Assembly: GCF_000090795.2 (NCBI RefSeq)
Contig: NW_003546272.1
Span: 55,309 to 89,099, forward strand
Length of the DNA: 33,791 nucleotides
Origin: Amphimedon queenslandica
Taxonomy: Eukaryota > Porifera > Demospongiae > Haplosclerida > Niphatidae
Direction of reading: 5' to 3'
Both the position numbers and the translations under genes were made by a program. Positions 1 through 9,301 of the stretch are shown here, in pieces. Each line of letters starts with the position of its first letter. The first letter of the stretch is position 1. The notes under the pieces were generated by a model, which saw nothing but the letters and a program-made list of their open reading frames with translations, was not told the DNA's origin and ran no database searches.

Positions 1-272
1 AGAGTTGGCTCATGGACTTTAATACGTGCCACTAGAAGATATAGAAGCAAATATATTACTTTCTCCCATTCTACTCTTAGTAACTAAGACTCCAAAATGG
101 CGGTAGGAAAATTTTACTTTATTTACGGTATCACAATGAATATAATCAAAATTCTATGAATATACTTAGCACCAACTGGTCTATAGTCAAAGTCCAGCTG
201 GTTGTTCGCACACAATCACGTGACACGTGCTAAAACTAGGGAGAACCACCCACGCATTGAGGTTTTGTCATT
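1..272. other. upstream flank of array copy 1
   Basis: No gene is recognisable in this stretch. It differs from the matching flanks of copies 2 and 3 because no minus-strand death-domain gene lies just upstream; nothing resembling its start is present. The only obvious signal is an overlapping pair of CACGTG boxes at 216-229, listed separately. The stretch probably contains the promoter and 5' UTR of the gene starting at 273. Confidence 0.5.
216..229. promoter_or_regulatory. double E-box (TCACGTGACACGTG) upstream of copy 1
   Basis: Two overlapping CACGTG cores lie 44-57 bp before the ATG at 273. The same TCACGTGA octamer recurs upstream of copies 2 and 3. CACGTG with flanking T/A is the class of site bound by USF and MITF/TFEB bHLH-zip factors. 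Use by such a factor here is inference. Confidence 0.45.
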
Positions 273-2863
273 ATGGCCAGTGGTGAGGAAAATGCTTTTG
301 TTTCTTCTACTAAGGAGCTAAAAGTTTTGAGACGAAATGCCAGCAAACTCCAAAGAACAATCAGTGATCACAGACTCTTGTCCATGGATCTTTATTCAGC
401 TGAACTGATATCTCTAACAACTCTTCAAAAAGTGAATGTTCCTGTAACTACACCGGATGCACAAAGCTACGAGATTATAAATAATTTAATTCGAGCTGTG
501 GTCGTTGATCCTGACAACTTTCATAAGCTCCTTCAAGTATTAGAGGATCATCCCCCACTGCTGACTGCTGTTGCCAAAGAAATGAAAGAAGAATATGGTG
601 TGTTTAAAGTTTCATAGCAATTTATAAATGATTTTTAAAAATTAGATTCCTGTGAGTTTGAATGTACATCACCTTTAAAGCAACCAGAAATCAGCAACGA
701 CCAACAGAAAAGTAAATATTTCTTTGCATGAATCAAACTTTTTATCACAAATTCATTAGAGATAATCACCATTGATGGTCGAACTATACAAAGAGGCTAT
801 GATCGAATGCGTGGGAAGTTAGCGGAATTGGTGTTTGATTTTCAGAAAGTAGTTGAAAAGTCAACCGTCAACATTGAAGACCTGAAGCAATATGTCATCC
901 TTTATCATCCTGATGAGCAGTATAGAGATGAACTAAGGAAAGCAAGAGATATTAATGCAGTCTTTGCTGTAATTCGTAGCAAATTCTGCTCTCTCTTCAA
1001 TTATACTGTCCTCCTACGAATTGCCGAGAAATTTAATCTTCCTGATGGATTTGAAGTAATACAAAGATACGAAGCAGAGGAAGAGAATTATCGTAGGATA
1101 TTGAGTAGCTCTGCTCTTGCTGATGAGCTGCAGAAAGAAAATGAATTACTTCATCAGAATTTATCTCATACAAAGGCCATCATTCTTAGGTTACAAAGAT
1201 GGTCACGGCCGCCAGCACTGACAGTTGACGAGTTTCATGAAGTTATAAAAGATATTTTTGCTGACCTTGGGGACTTGCTTCACCTCCTTAAAGTTGAAGC
1301 TGGTTCAATCATCATTACAATGTGTGCTCCTGAGCGAGTGACAGGAACACTAATAGCTCTGGCAAAGAGGAAAATAGCATATCTTAAGGATATTGGAGTG
1401 ACCTGGCTAACAATTGGAAACACTTTAATAATCAATGACATTGAAGACACAGAAGAGGTATGGAACATTTATTATTATTGTATTTACTGTTATAATTAGT
1501 TATCACATGATGTTATGGAACAAGAAATTGAAGACAAGCCCTCTTCCCCCAGTCCTATTAAGGAAAATAGCTCAGACAATGTTAATCAACTACCAAGTAT
1601 GAAGTCTACACATATTGACTATATAATTAATGTACAGGTTCACCAATTGGAGCAGTTACTGGAACAGTGTCTCAGTTAAGTCGTCCAACAGTACAAGCTG
1701 TAGCAGATGATGGAGGAGATGATACTGATCAAGGAATGGGAACTGATTCAGCTACTCCAATATACACCCCAACATGGCGTAATTATCCCTTCACACCAAG
1801 AGAAGTAATGATTATTGGATCCTTTGGTGATCATAATAATTGGCTGGAACAACAGTTAGCAATTAATAATATTAATTGTTTATAATTTTGTTTATCGTTA
1901 ACAGGTCTATTGTATCACCAAAAATACTTACAAAAGAGTTATCAGATGAATGGAGGAAAGAAGAAACCGAGAAGATTGCAGATTTGTATAGCAAAAATCC
2001 TGAAAAGTATCACATTAAATCAGTCCATTATAATATACCAGGAGAAGAGCGTACTAAAGAATATTACATAGAAGCAATCAAGAAGTTTTTTATTAATTGT
2101 ACACAGCCAGGAGGTCAGTACAAGCGAGATTCATTATACCTTATAATGTTTTGTTATAATAGCTAATATTGATTACACTGGTCATGGAGAGAAGGACACT
2201 GGTAACTGGTGCTTTAAAGATGGAGTAATATCATTCAATGACATCTTTGAATTATACATAAACTATTTTAAAGGAAAGTCATTATCAATAACATCAGATT
2301 GCAGTTATTCTGGTAACTGGATCAATGAATGTGGCAAAAGGTTAGATGAGATGAATGTTCCATCATGTGGACACCACACAAGACAGCAAGGGCTGTTGTT
2401 TAAGATAAGTACCTCTTGTGAACCTAATGAAGAAGCTACTGCATTGTGTTATGTTAATGAAGCTAATGCGTATAGTGAAGCAGATAAGACAGTGGTACTT
2501 TGGTATGGTAAAACACTAACATCAGGACAGAAGACAATGCTTAATGACTTTAGAGACATTCGTTGTAGTAAACCAGCCAATGAATCCTGTGAAGCTGATA
2601 CTGATTGTACTTGGAATGATTACCTTAGTAACAAGTATCATCTTGTTTATAAAGTTTGTGGCAAAGACAAAGGATATGCAGCCTGGCATTATGTGTTAGT
2701 TGATGAAGAGAAATTTGTTGATTTCAAAGCTCAAGTAGCTACTGGAAGCATTGACCTTTCCAAATATGGTAAAATATTAGAGTCAGGATGGGGTAAAGAT
2801 CCTCCTGAAGATATTGAAAGAAAGGTGAACCTTCGATTTGGTAAATTACTGAAGCCACTTTAG
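273..2863 (+). CDS. CARD-like / TRADD-N-like / caspase-like protein, copy 1
   Basis: Seven exons joined in consistent phase: 273-597, 646-711, 760-1457, 1500-1596, 1638-1854, 1905-2113, 2163-2863, giving 770 residues. All introns are 41-50 bp. Domains: a CARD-like six-helix region (~1-108); a Ser/Cys/Glu-rich linker (exon 2); a helical region (~147-243); a short coiled coil (~249-275); an alpha/beta module (~284-355) with hydrophobic strands GSIIITM and VTWLTIG around a helix, resembling TRADD-N-associated domains; an acidic linker (exon 4); and a caspase-like fold (~450-770) with first strand REVMIIGSF, His box YTGHG (H545) and D583-C584-S585-Y586-S587-G588. In metacaspase-type boxes (D-x-C-x-S-G) the nucleophile sits at the position that is Ser585 here, so activity is doubtful. 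Family recognition comes from motifs. An upstream adaptor role in death-fold signalling is inference. Confidence 0.82.
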
Positions 2864-3291
2864 ATTACAGTAACATGTGTACTAAAGGCTTGTACAATAT
2901 CTGCTAAGTGCTAGCAATTATTAATATTATAAGAATTATACATCATGTAGTGTTTTTTAGCTTTAACATGTGACTTTTTATATGAGCGTACTAATTTGAT
3001 CACAATGAGTGTGTGTCATCATACTGTATGATCTATGCTTGTAGCATAAGACCACATCAGACCAGCAGCAATTGACATGCATTTAGATTTTTGAAGAGAA
3101 TTTTATTTTGCATTATTTTTTACTTGCTCAAAAAATAGCACATGTGAGGGAAGTAGGCATGGCCAGCAATAGCTAATGATCTGGGGAGAAGAGAGACCTA
3201 CTCACTCTCTTTACTCAGTTACTCTCCTTCATTCACTGCCATCTCGGTAAGACGTGGTAGCCTAAAGAGTGTCTGGTGAGGTAGAGCCATC
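2864..3291. other. 3' flank of copy 1, homologous to the PLCG upstream region
   Basis: This stretch contains no gene. It aligns closely with 7318-8000 and 12022-12440, the last being the real 5' flank of PLCG. It is therefore the 3' UTR of copy 1 followed by a duplicated PLCG promoter/5' UTR. No AATAAA is seen close after the stop codon. Confidence 0.6.
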
Positions 3292-3466
3292 ATCGACCCT
3301 AAGATCCAACGCATACAAGACATCATGAAAGCCCTAGAGGCTGGGACGGTAATGTTTAATTAAGTTCAGACGCAAGAGGCCACCAGAGAAGAGGATATTC
3401 ACACTCAAACTGGCCACATTTGAGATACAGCAGACACCCTTTCCTTCTCGTGGTTGTGCCATAGCT
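3292..3466 (+). pseudogene. broken copy of PLCG exon 1 (array unit 1)
   Basis: This is a near-match to the first coding exon of phospholipase C-gamma at 12441-12611. The start codon is ATC instead of ATG, and a 4-base insertion just after the GTAATGTTT stretch shifts the frame. Homology stops abruptly after CCATAGCT, ten bases short of the true exon's splice donor, and unrelated sequence follows. It is a relic carried along in the tandem duplication and cannot encode the PH-domain start. Confidence 0.9.
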
Positions 3467-3899
3467 AAGTGAAGAGACATAGGTGAAGATTCAATTGATA
3501 GGAATGAGGTCTTTGTCAAATTCTGATATACATTGACATGAAAAAAGCATTGCATGGTATGGCATTCACATTATGTCCTTGATAAATGAAAATTGTTTTG
3601 TTTCAGGTGGGTTATTGCTCTATTGCTCAGCAAACAATATACTCAGGAGATGAGAATGGATTCATTAGTACTAAATATTTTGAAAAAGTATATGACATAA
3701 CTAAAGGTATCAAATTAGACTATTATTAACATTACAAATTTACAATAAATATTATTATCATAATCATCATTACTATTGTGTTGTTTGTTTTAAGGTAAAA
3801 GTAAGAGGAACAAATTAAAAAAACCAAACCGTATGCATTACATTGTATGGTGGTTGCATGTATATATGCATTATAATTAGGTATATGTGAATCAATTAA
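3467..3899. other. duplicated spacer with exon-like segment (unit 1)
   Basis: This spacer matches 8149-8601. The part at 3607-3729 follows a good acceptor (TTTCAG) and stays open to a TAA at 3727-3729, reading ...YSGDENGFISTKYFEKVYDITKG... I do not recognise it. The unit-2 copy has a 5-base insertion and an altered acceptor, so this may be a degenerate terminal exon of a lost gene. The rest looks non-coding and includes AATAAA near 3744. Confidence 0.35.
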
Positions 3900-4556
3900 T
3901 CACTGAAAGTGCATATAGCTAGCAGTTTCATTTTTCTCTGCTAAAGGTTTACGAGGCCTTGGAGAAAGATAAATCTCGATTTTTGTTTGATTTCCTTCTT
4001 TTACTTTTTTAGCTCGTTTTGTAGGGGAGTTCTCTTCAGAATGATGATGGTGGTCCTCTGTTCCCCTCTTTACAATGATGTGTACTTCATTCTCATCTCC
4101 AGAGACTGGATGAATTTGGTCTTTTTCGGGACTTCCTCTTTTTTTCTTGTGCGGAAGAATCTCTGTAATTGTTAAATCTGACACTTTTCTTTGTATATGT
4201 CCAACTTCTTCCCTCTCTGTCTTACACAGTCTCTTTTTCTCTGGTGATCGTTTCAATGTCACGGTGTCACTGTCTTCAGATAATTCAAAACCAGTCGACA
4301 TTAATCTGTGTAAATCACCAAAGGTGGGACTGGGGCCAGGGTAGCTTTTTAGCCATGTGAGAAGGATTTCCCTGATCATTGCTCTTCTATCGCCTATGTT
4401 ATCTTGTCTGATGCAGCTCCAAACAGCAGTAGGTATGTGTAACTGACTGAATAAGACACTTGGCTCTAAAACGATAAACCTAGACATGATAAAAAGTTCT
4501 TTCTCTGTGATTTCCTTAGATGCTGGCCGTGTAAACACCTCGCTGTCTTTGTCCAT
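3900..4556 (-). CDS. death-domain protein with basic nuclear-type tail, copy A
   Basis: Single-exon gene of 218 residues, counted from the Met of MDKDSEV. The frame is open 7 codons further upstream to 4577, but this Met is the one shared with the paralogue at 8602-9249. Residues ~15-90 fit a death domain, with a helix run through IPTAVWSCIRQ, IREILLTWLKS and PTFGDLHRLM. The remaining ~125 residues are charged and low-complexity, with basic clusters KRSPEKKRL, PHKKKRG and SPTKRAKK that look like nuclear localisation signals, plus a His run (DHHHHS). It is divergent from the CARD/caspase-like gene at 4709, with 152 bp between the starts. Co-regulation and partnership with that gene are inference. 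No catalytic domain is visible. The nuclear location is predicted only from composition. Confidence 0.72.
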   Translation of the reverse strand: MDKDSEVFTRPASKEITEKELFIMSRFIVLEPSVLFSQLHIPTAVWSCIRQDNIGDRRAMIREILLTWLKSYPGPSPTFGDLHRLMSTGFELSEDSDTVTLKRSPEKKRLCKTEREEVGHIQRKVSDLTITEILPHKKKRGSPEKDQIHPVSGDENEVHIIVKRGTEDHHHHSEENSPTKRAKKVKEGNQTKIEIYLSPRPRKPLAEKNETASYMHFQ

Positions 4557-4708
4557 GATAGCATGAGAATCTATCAAGCAAAAATCAGCTGTGTGTTCCC
4601 GCGCCTCGACCTCCCGCCTTTAATTTCGATAATTGTTGCCTGATCACGTGATATTGATGAAATAGGGAGTTAGGGATACGCCCATGCTTAGCTCAGCAGA
4701 ATATCTAA
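4557..4708. promoter_or_regulatory. divergent promoter between death-domain gene A and copy 2
   Basis: A 152-bp gap separates two oppositely directed starts. It contains TCACGTGA at 4644-4651 and a GC-rich patch (CCGCGCC-type on one strand) near 4600-4615. The equivalent gap before copy 3 (9250-9335) holds the same E-box and the same GC-rich patch, so both are conserved between units. Bidirectional function is inferred from spacing. Confidence 0.5.
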
Positions 4709-7317
4709 ATGGCTGCTACCAGTGATGAACGAGAGGAGAATGCTTTTCTTTCATCTAGTAAGGAGCTAGAAGTATTGAGAAAAAATGTCAGCAAACTCCA
4801 AATAGCAATTAGTGATCACAGATTCTTGTCGATGGATCTTTATTCAGCTGGACTGATATCTCTTCCAACTCTTCAAAAAGTGAATGTTCCTCTTACTACA
4901 TCTGATGCACAAAACTACGAGATTATAAATAGTTTACTTCAAGTAGTAACCATTACTCCTAGCAGTTTTCACAAGCTCCTCGAAGTACTAGAGAAGCATC
5001 CAGGACCACTGACTCCTGTTGTCAAAGAAATGAAAAAAGACTATGGTATCGTTGGTATGTAGCCTATTATCATTAAAACTAAAGTGATAGTATTATTATA
5101 TATTAGAATCTTGTGAATCTGAATGCTCATCACCTGTAAAGCAAGCAAAAATCAGTGATGACCAACAGAAAGGTAAATCAGACAATCTGTAAACAAAACT
5201 TTATCGAGAAATTATGTAGAGATAGTCATTCCTGATGGTCAAAGCATACAAAAAGATTATGGTCGAATGCTTGGGAAGTTAGCTAGATTAGTGCTTCGTT
5301 TTCAGACAGTAGTTGAAAAGGCAAACATCAAAATTAAAGATCTGAAACAATATGTCATCTTACGTCATCCTGAGTATAAAGATGAGCTAAGGGAAGCAAG
5401 TGATATTAATGAAGTGTTTGTTATAATTCGAAGTAAACTTTGCACTCTCTTCAATTATGAAATCCTAAGAGAAATTGCTGAGTATTTTAATCTTTCTGTT
5501 GGATTTAAAGTGATACAAGAATACGAATCAGAGGAAGAGAATTATCGTAAACTATTGAGTAGTTCCACACTTGCCAGTGAACTGCAGAGAGAAAATGAAT
5601 TGCTTCATCAAAATTTATCTCATACAAAGGCCATCATTCTAAAGCTACAGAGATGGTCACGACCACCAGCGCCAACAGTTGATGAGTTTCGTGAAATTAT
5701 TAAAGATGTTTTTGTTGACCTTGGAGATTTGCTTCATATTCTTGAAGTTAAGCCAGGTTCAATCATAATTACAATGAGTGCTCCTGAACGAGTGACAGGA
5801 ACACTAATAGCTCTGGCAAAGAGGAAAATAGCTTATCTTAAGGATATTGGAGTAACCTGGCTAACAATTGGAGGCACTATAATTGTCAGTGACATTGAAG
5901 ACACAGAAGAGGTATGGAACATTTATTATTATTGTATTTATTGTTATAATTAGTTATCACATGATGTTATGGAACAAGACATTGAAGACAAGCCCTCTTC
6001 CTCCAGTCCTATTAAGGAAAATAGTTCAGACAATGTTAATCAACTACCAAGTAGTAAGTATGAAGTCTACACATATTGACTATATAATTAATGTACAGGC
6101 TCACCAGTTGGAGCAGTTACTGGTACAGTGTCTCAGTTAAGTCGTCCAACAGTACAAGCTGTAGCAGATGATGGAGGAGATGATACTGATCAAGGAATGG
6201 GAACTGATTCAGCTACTCCAATTGTTGACAAAACATGGCGTCATTATCCTATCACACCAAGAGAAGTAATGATTATTGGATCCTTTGGTGATCATAATAA
6301 TTGGCTGGAACAACAGTTAGTGAATATAAACTATTATAAAGTTGTTTATAATTATCAACAGACACATTATATCACCAAAAATACTTACAACAGAGTTATC
6401 AGATGAATGGAGGAAAGAAGAGATTGAGAAGATTGCAGGCTTGTATAGCAGAAATCCTGATCAGTATCACATTAAATCAGTCCATTATGATTTACCAGGA
6501 GAAGAGCGAACTAAAGAATATTACATGGAGGCAATAAAACGACTTTTCATTAACTGCAAACAGGACGGAGGTAAGTTCAAGTCAGAAACTCGATTATACA
6601 TGTACTTTATTTGTAGTTACTCTCCGTTACACTGGTCATGGAGAGAAGGACACTGGTAACTGGTGCTTTAAAGATGGAGTAATATCATTCAATGATATCT
6701 TTGAATTATACATAAACCATTTTAAAGGGAAGCCATTATCAATAACATCAGATTGCAGTTATTCTGGTAACTGGATCAATGAATGTGGTAAAAGGTTAGA
6801 TGAGATGAATGTTCCATCATGTGGACACCACACAAGAGAGCAAGGGCTGTTGTTTAACATATTTACCTCTTGTGAACCTAATGAAGAAGCTACTGCATTA
6901 TGTTATATTAATGAAGCTAATGTGTATAGTGAAGCACATAAGGGAGTGATACTTAGTGGTAAAAAAACACTAACATCAGGACAGAAGACGATGTTTAATG
7001 ACTTTAGAGACATTTGTTGTAGTAAACCAGCTAATGAATCCTGTGAAGCTGATACTGATTGTACTTGGAATGATTACCTTAGTAACAAGTATCATCTTGT
7101 TTATATAGTTCGTGGCAAAGACAAAGGATATGCAGCCTGGCATTTTGTGTTAGTTGATGAAGAGAAACTTGTTGATTTCAAAGCTCAAGTAGCTACTGGA
7201 AGCATTGACCTTTCCAAATATGGTAAAATATTAGAGTCAGGATGGGGTAAAGATCCTCCTGAAGATATTGAAAGAAAGGTGAATCTTCGATTTGGTAAAT
7301 TACTGAAACCACTTTAG
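4709..7317 (+). CDS. CARD-like / TRADD-N-like / caspase-like protein, copy 2
   Basis: Seven exons: 4709-5054, 5107-5172, 5220-5911, 5954-6050, 6099-6315, 6362-6570, 6617-7317, giving 775 residues with every junction in phase. Exon 4 could instead end at 6053 (adds one Ser). Domain order matches copy 1: CARD-like (~1-115), helical region, coiled coil, TRADD-N-like alpha/beta module, acidic linker and caspase-like C-terminus. The His box is YTGHG (H550) and the second box is D-C589-S590-Y-S-G, again with Ser at the expected nucleophile. Exon 3 is 6 bases shorter than in the paralogues, a two-residue loss in the helical region. A 286-bp block spanning exon 5, intron 5 and part of exon 6 (6175-6460) is identical to copy 3, which suggests recent gene conversion. 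The gene is divergent from the death-domain gene at 3900-4556. Confidence 0.82.
6175..6460 (+). repeat. 286-bp block identical to 10879-11164
   Basis: Copies 2 and 3 match base for base here, including all of intron 5, although the flanking exons differ at many sites. Copy 1 has a clearly different intron 5. The pattern is typical of gene conversion or a very recent exchange between tandem copies. Confidence 0.85.
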
Positions 7318-7660
7318 ATTACAGTAACATGTGTACTAAAGGCTTGTACAAAATGTGCTAAGTGCTAACAATTATTATTATTATAAGAATTATACATCAT
7401 GTAGTGTTTTTTAGCTTTAACATGTGACTTTTTATATGAGTGTACTAATTTGATCACAATGAGTGTGTGTCATCGTACTGTACGATCTATGCTTTGTAGC
7501 ATGAGACCACATCAGACCAGCAGCAATTGACATGCATTTAGATTTTTGAAGAGAATTTTATTTTGCATTATTTTTTACTTGCTCAAAAAAATAGCACTTG
7601 TGAGGGAACTGGGCATGGCCAGCAATAGCTAATGATCTGGGGAGAAGAGAGACCTACTCA

Positions 7661-7732
7661 GTAGTCTCACGTAGCCAGACTCCTCTCCTTTTGAAAGTCA
7701 AAAAGGGGAGGAGTCTGGCTACGCGAGACTAC
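7661..7732. mobile_element. short palindromic MITE with target duplication
   Basis: Inverted arms begin GTAGTCTCACGTAGCCAGAC and end GTCTGGCTACGCGAGACTAC around a small loop, about 72 bp in all. CTACTCA flanks both sides (7654-7660 and 7733-7739). The empty site survives in units 1 and 3 as a single ACCTACTCACTC. The direct repeat extends to 9 bp if the terminal AC is counted, so the exact target-duplication length is uncertain. Confidence 0.8.
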
Positions 7733-7740
7733 CTACTCAG

Positions 7741-7876
7741 TACAGCGTCTTTCAGCCCACTTGGATCATGGAACAACCTTTCCGTATGCAAGACACTCCC
7801 TCTTCCCAATTAAAAGTACAGGTAGGTGTGGATACAGAACAGAAAATGTGATCCAAGTGAAGTGAAAGACGCTGTA
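7741..7876. mobile_element. 136-bp MITE with 28-bp terminal inverted repeats
   Basis: The left end TACAGCGTCTTTCA..CACTTGGATCA (7741-7768) matches the reverse complement of 7849-7876 at 25 of 28 positions. It has no coding capacity. It sits immediately after the previous element and is missing from units 1 and 3. The target duplication cannot be defined cleanly. Confidence 0.75.
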
Positions 7877-7888
7877 CTCACTCCTTTA

Positions 7889-7932
7889 CTCAGTTACTAG
7901 TCTCGCCCCGCCCCTTCGCTACCTCAGTTACT
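7889..7932. mobile_element. 24-bp insert flanked by 10-bp direct repeats
   Basis: CTCAGTTACT occurs at 7889-7898 and again at 7923-7932. Units 1 and 3 have it once. The 24 bases between begin AGTCTCGC, like the end of the palindromic element at 7661, so this may be a solo remnant or excision scar of the same family. Confidence 0.55.
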
Positions 7933-8000
7933 CTCCTTCATTCACTGCCATCTCTTTAAGATGTGGTTACCTAAACAGTGTCTGGTGAGAAAGAGCCATC

Positions 8001-8148
8001 ATGGACCCTAAGATCCAACACAGAGGCTGGAATGGTAATGTTTAAGTTCAGATGCAAGAGACCGCCAGAGAAGAGAATATTCACACTCAAACTGGCCACA
8101 TTTGAGATACAGCAGACACCCTTTCCTTCTTGTGGTTGTGCCATAGCT
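8001..8148 (+). pseudogene. broken copy of PLCG exon 1 (array unit 2)
   Basis: Homologous to 12441-12611. The ATG is intact, but a 23-base deletion after codon 6 shifts the frame and leads to a stop about 14 codons in. Homology ends at the same CCATAGCT breakpoint as in unit 1. It carries different lesions from the unit-1 relic, so the two decayed independently after the unit was duplicated. Confidence 0.9.
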
Positions 8149-8601
8149 AAGTGAAGACACATAGGTCAAGATTCAGTTGATAGGAATGAGGTCTTTGTGT
8201 GAAAAAAGCATTGCAAGGTATGACATTCACATTATGTCCTTGATGAATGAACATTGTTTTGTTTCAAGTGGGTTATTGTTCTATTGCTCAGCAAACAATA
8301 TACGGTACTCAGGAGATGAGAATGGATTCATTAGTACTAAATATTTTGAAAAAGTATACAACGTAACTAAAGGTGTCAAATTAGACTATTATTAACATTA
8401 CAAATTTACAATAAATATTATTATCATAATCATCATTATTATTGTGTTGTTTATTTTAAGGTAAAAGTAAGAGGAACAAATTTAAAAAGCAAAACTGTAT
8501 GCATTGCATTGTATGGTGTTTGTATGTACATATGCATTATAATTAGGTGTATGTGAATCAATTAATCAAAAGTGCATAGCTAGCAGTTTCATTTTTCTCT
8601 G
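8149..8601. other. duplicated spacer with exon-like segment (unit 2)
   Basis: This is the counterpart of 3467-3899. The exon-like segment runs 8268-8395 and ends in the same frame (..SGDENGFISTKYFEKVYNVTKG..), but a 5-base insertion near 8314 and TTTCAA instead of TTTCAG at the acceptor break it relative to unit 1. I see no other gene. Confidence 0.35.
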
Positions 8602-9249
8602 CTAAAGGTTTACAACTGCTAGAGGTTTACGAGGTCTTGCAGAAAGATAAATCTCAATTTTCGTTTGATTTCCTTCTTTTTCTTTTTTAGCTCGTTTTGT
8701 AGGGGAGTTCTCTTCAGAATGATGATAGTGGTCCTCCGTTCCCCTCTTCACAATAATGTGTACTTCATTCTCATCTCCAGAGACTGGATGAATTTGGTCT
8801 TTTTCGGGACTTCCTCTTTTTTTCTTGTGCGGTAAAATCTCTGTAATTGTTAAATCTGATACTTTTCTTTGTATGTGTCCAACTTCTTCCTCTGTCTTAC
8901 TCAGTCTCTTTTTCTCTGGTGATCGTTTCAATGTCACCGTGTCATTATCTTCATCATATTCAGACAATTCAAATCCAGTTGACATTAATTTGTACAAATC
9001 ACTAAAGGTGGGAGTGGGGCCAGGGTAGCTTTTTAGCCATGTGAGAAGGATTTCTCTGATCATCGCTCTTCTATCGCCTATGTTATCTTGTCTGATGCAG
9101 CTCCAAACTGCAGTAGGTATGTGTAACTGACTGGCTAAGACATGTGGCTCTAAAACGATAAACATAGACATCGTAGAAAGCTCTTTCTCTGTGATTTCCT
9201 TTGATGCTGGCCTTGTAAACACCTCAGTGACCTCACTGTCTCTGTCCAT
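8602..9249 (-). CDS. death-domain protein with basic nuclear-type tail, copy B
   Basis: Single-exon paralogue of the gene at 3900-4556, 215 residues from the Met of MDRDSEV (the frame is open to 9294, but that extension is not shared). The death-domain core is kept (IPTAVWSCIRQ, IREILLTWLKS, PTFSDLYKLM), as are the basic clusters KRSPEKKRL, PHKKKRG and SPTKRAKK. Differences are an added VTE near the N-terminus, an extra acidic triplet after the domain (EYDEDND) and a changed C-terminus. A short duplication of GGTTTAC sequence near 8610-8630 makes the protein end PLAVVNL instead of PLAEKNE and beyond. The start lies 86 bp from the divergent gene at 9336. Function beyond death-fold interaction is unknown. 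Confidence 0.72.
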   Translation of the reverse strand: MDRDSEVTEVFTRPASKEITEKELSTMSMFIVLEPHVLASQLHIPTAVWSCIRQDNIGDRRAMIREILLTWLKSYPGPTPTFSDLYKLMSTGFELSEYDEDNDTVTLKRSPEKKRLSKTEEEVGHIQRKVSDLTITEILPHKKKRGSPEKDQIHPVSGDENEVHIIVKRGTEDHYHHSEENSPTKRAKKEKEGNQTKIEIYLSARPRKPLAVVNL

Positions 9250-9287
9250 GATCAGCTGTGTGTTCCCGCGCCTCGGCCTCCCGGATC

Positions 9288-9301
9288 TGATCACGTGATC
9301 A
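9288..9301. promoter_or_regulatory. palindromic E-box TGATCACGTGATCA in divergent promoter
   Basis: A perfect 14-bp palindrome centred on CACGTG lies in the 86-bp gap between the minus-strand death-domain start (9249) and the plus-strand start (9336). Its symmetric form fits a dimeric bHLH-zip site that could serve both genes. The core octamer is shared with 216-223 and 4644-4651. Confidence 0.5.

Larger units (their letters stand above)
7318..8000. other. 3' flank of copy 2 with transposon insertions
   Basis: Non-coding. It is homologous to 2864-3291 and 12022-12440 but longer, because about 240 bp of inserted elements (7661-7732, 7741-7876 and a small insert at 7899-7922) are absent from the other two units. 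The remainder is the copy-2 3' UTR and a duplicated PLCG 5' flank. Confidence 0.6.

Noticed and set aside
1876..2166. Separate small genes within each CARD/caspase-like locus (breaks between open frames)
   Set aside because: All breaks coincide with 41-52 bp GT-AG introns in consistent phase across three paralogues, so they are exons of one gene each.
3987..4360. Plus-strand open frames opposite death-domain gene A (and 8825-9028 opposite gene B)
   Set aside because: They are antisense shadows with no recognisable domain and no separate signals.
4557..4577. Longer N-terminus for death-domain gene A (start at 4577), and likewise 9250-9294 for gene B
   Set aside because: The extra residues are not conserved between the paralogues, whereas the Met of MD(K/R)DSEV is.
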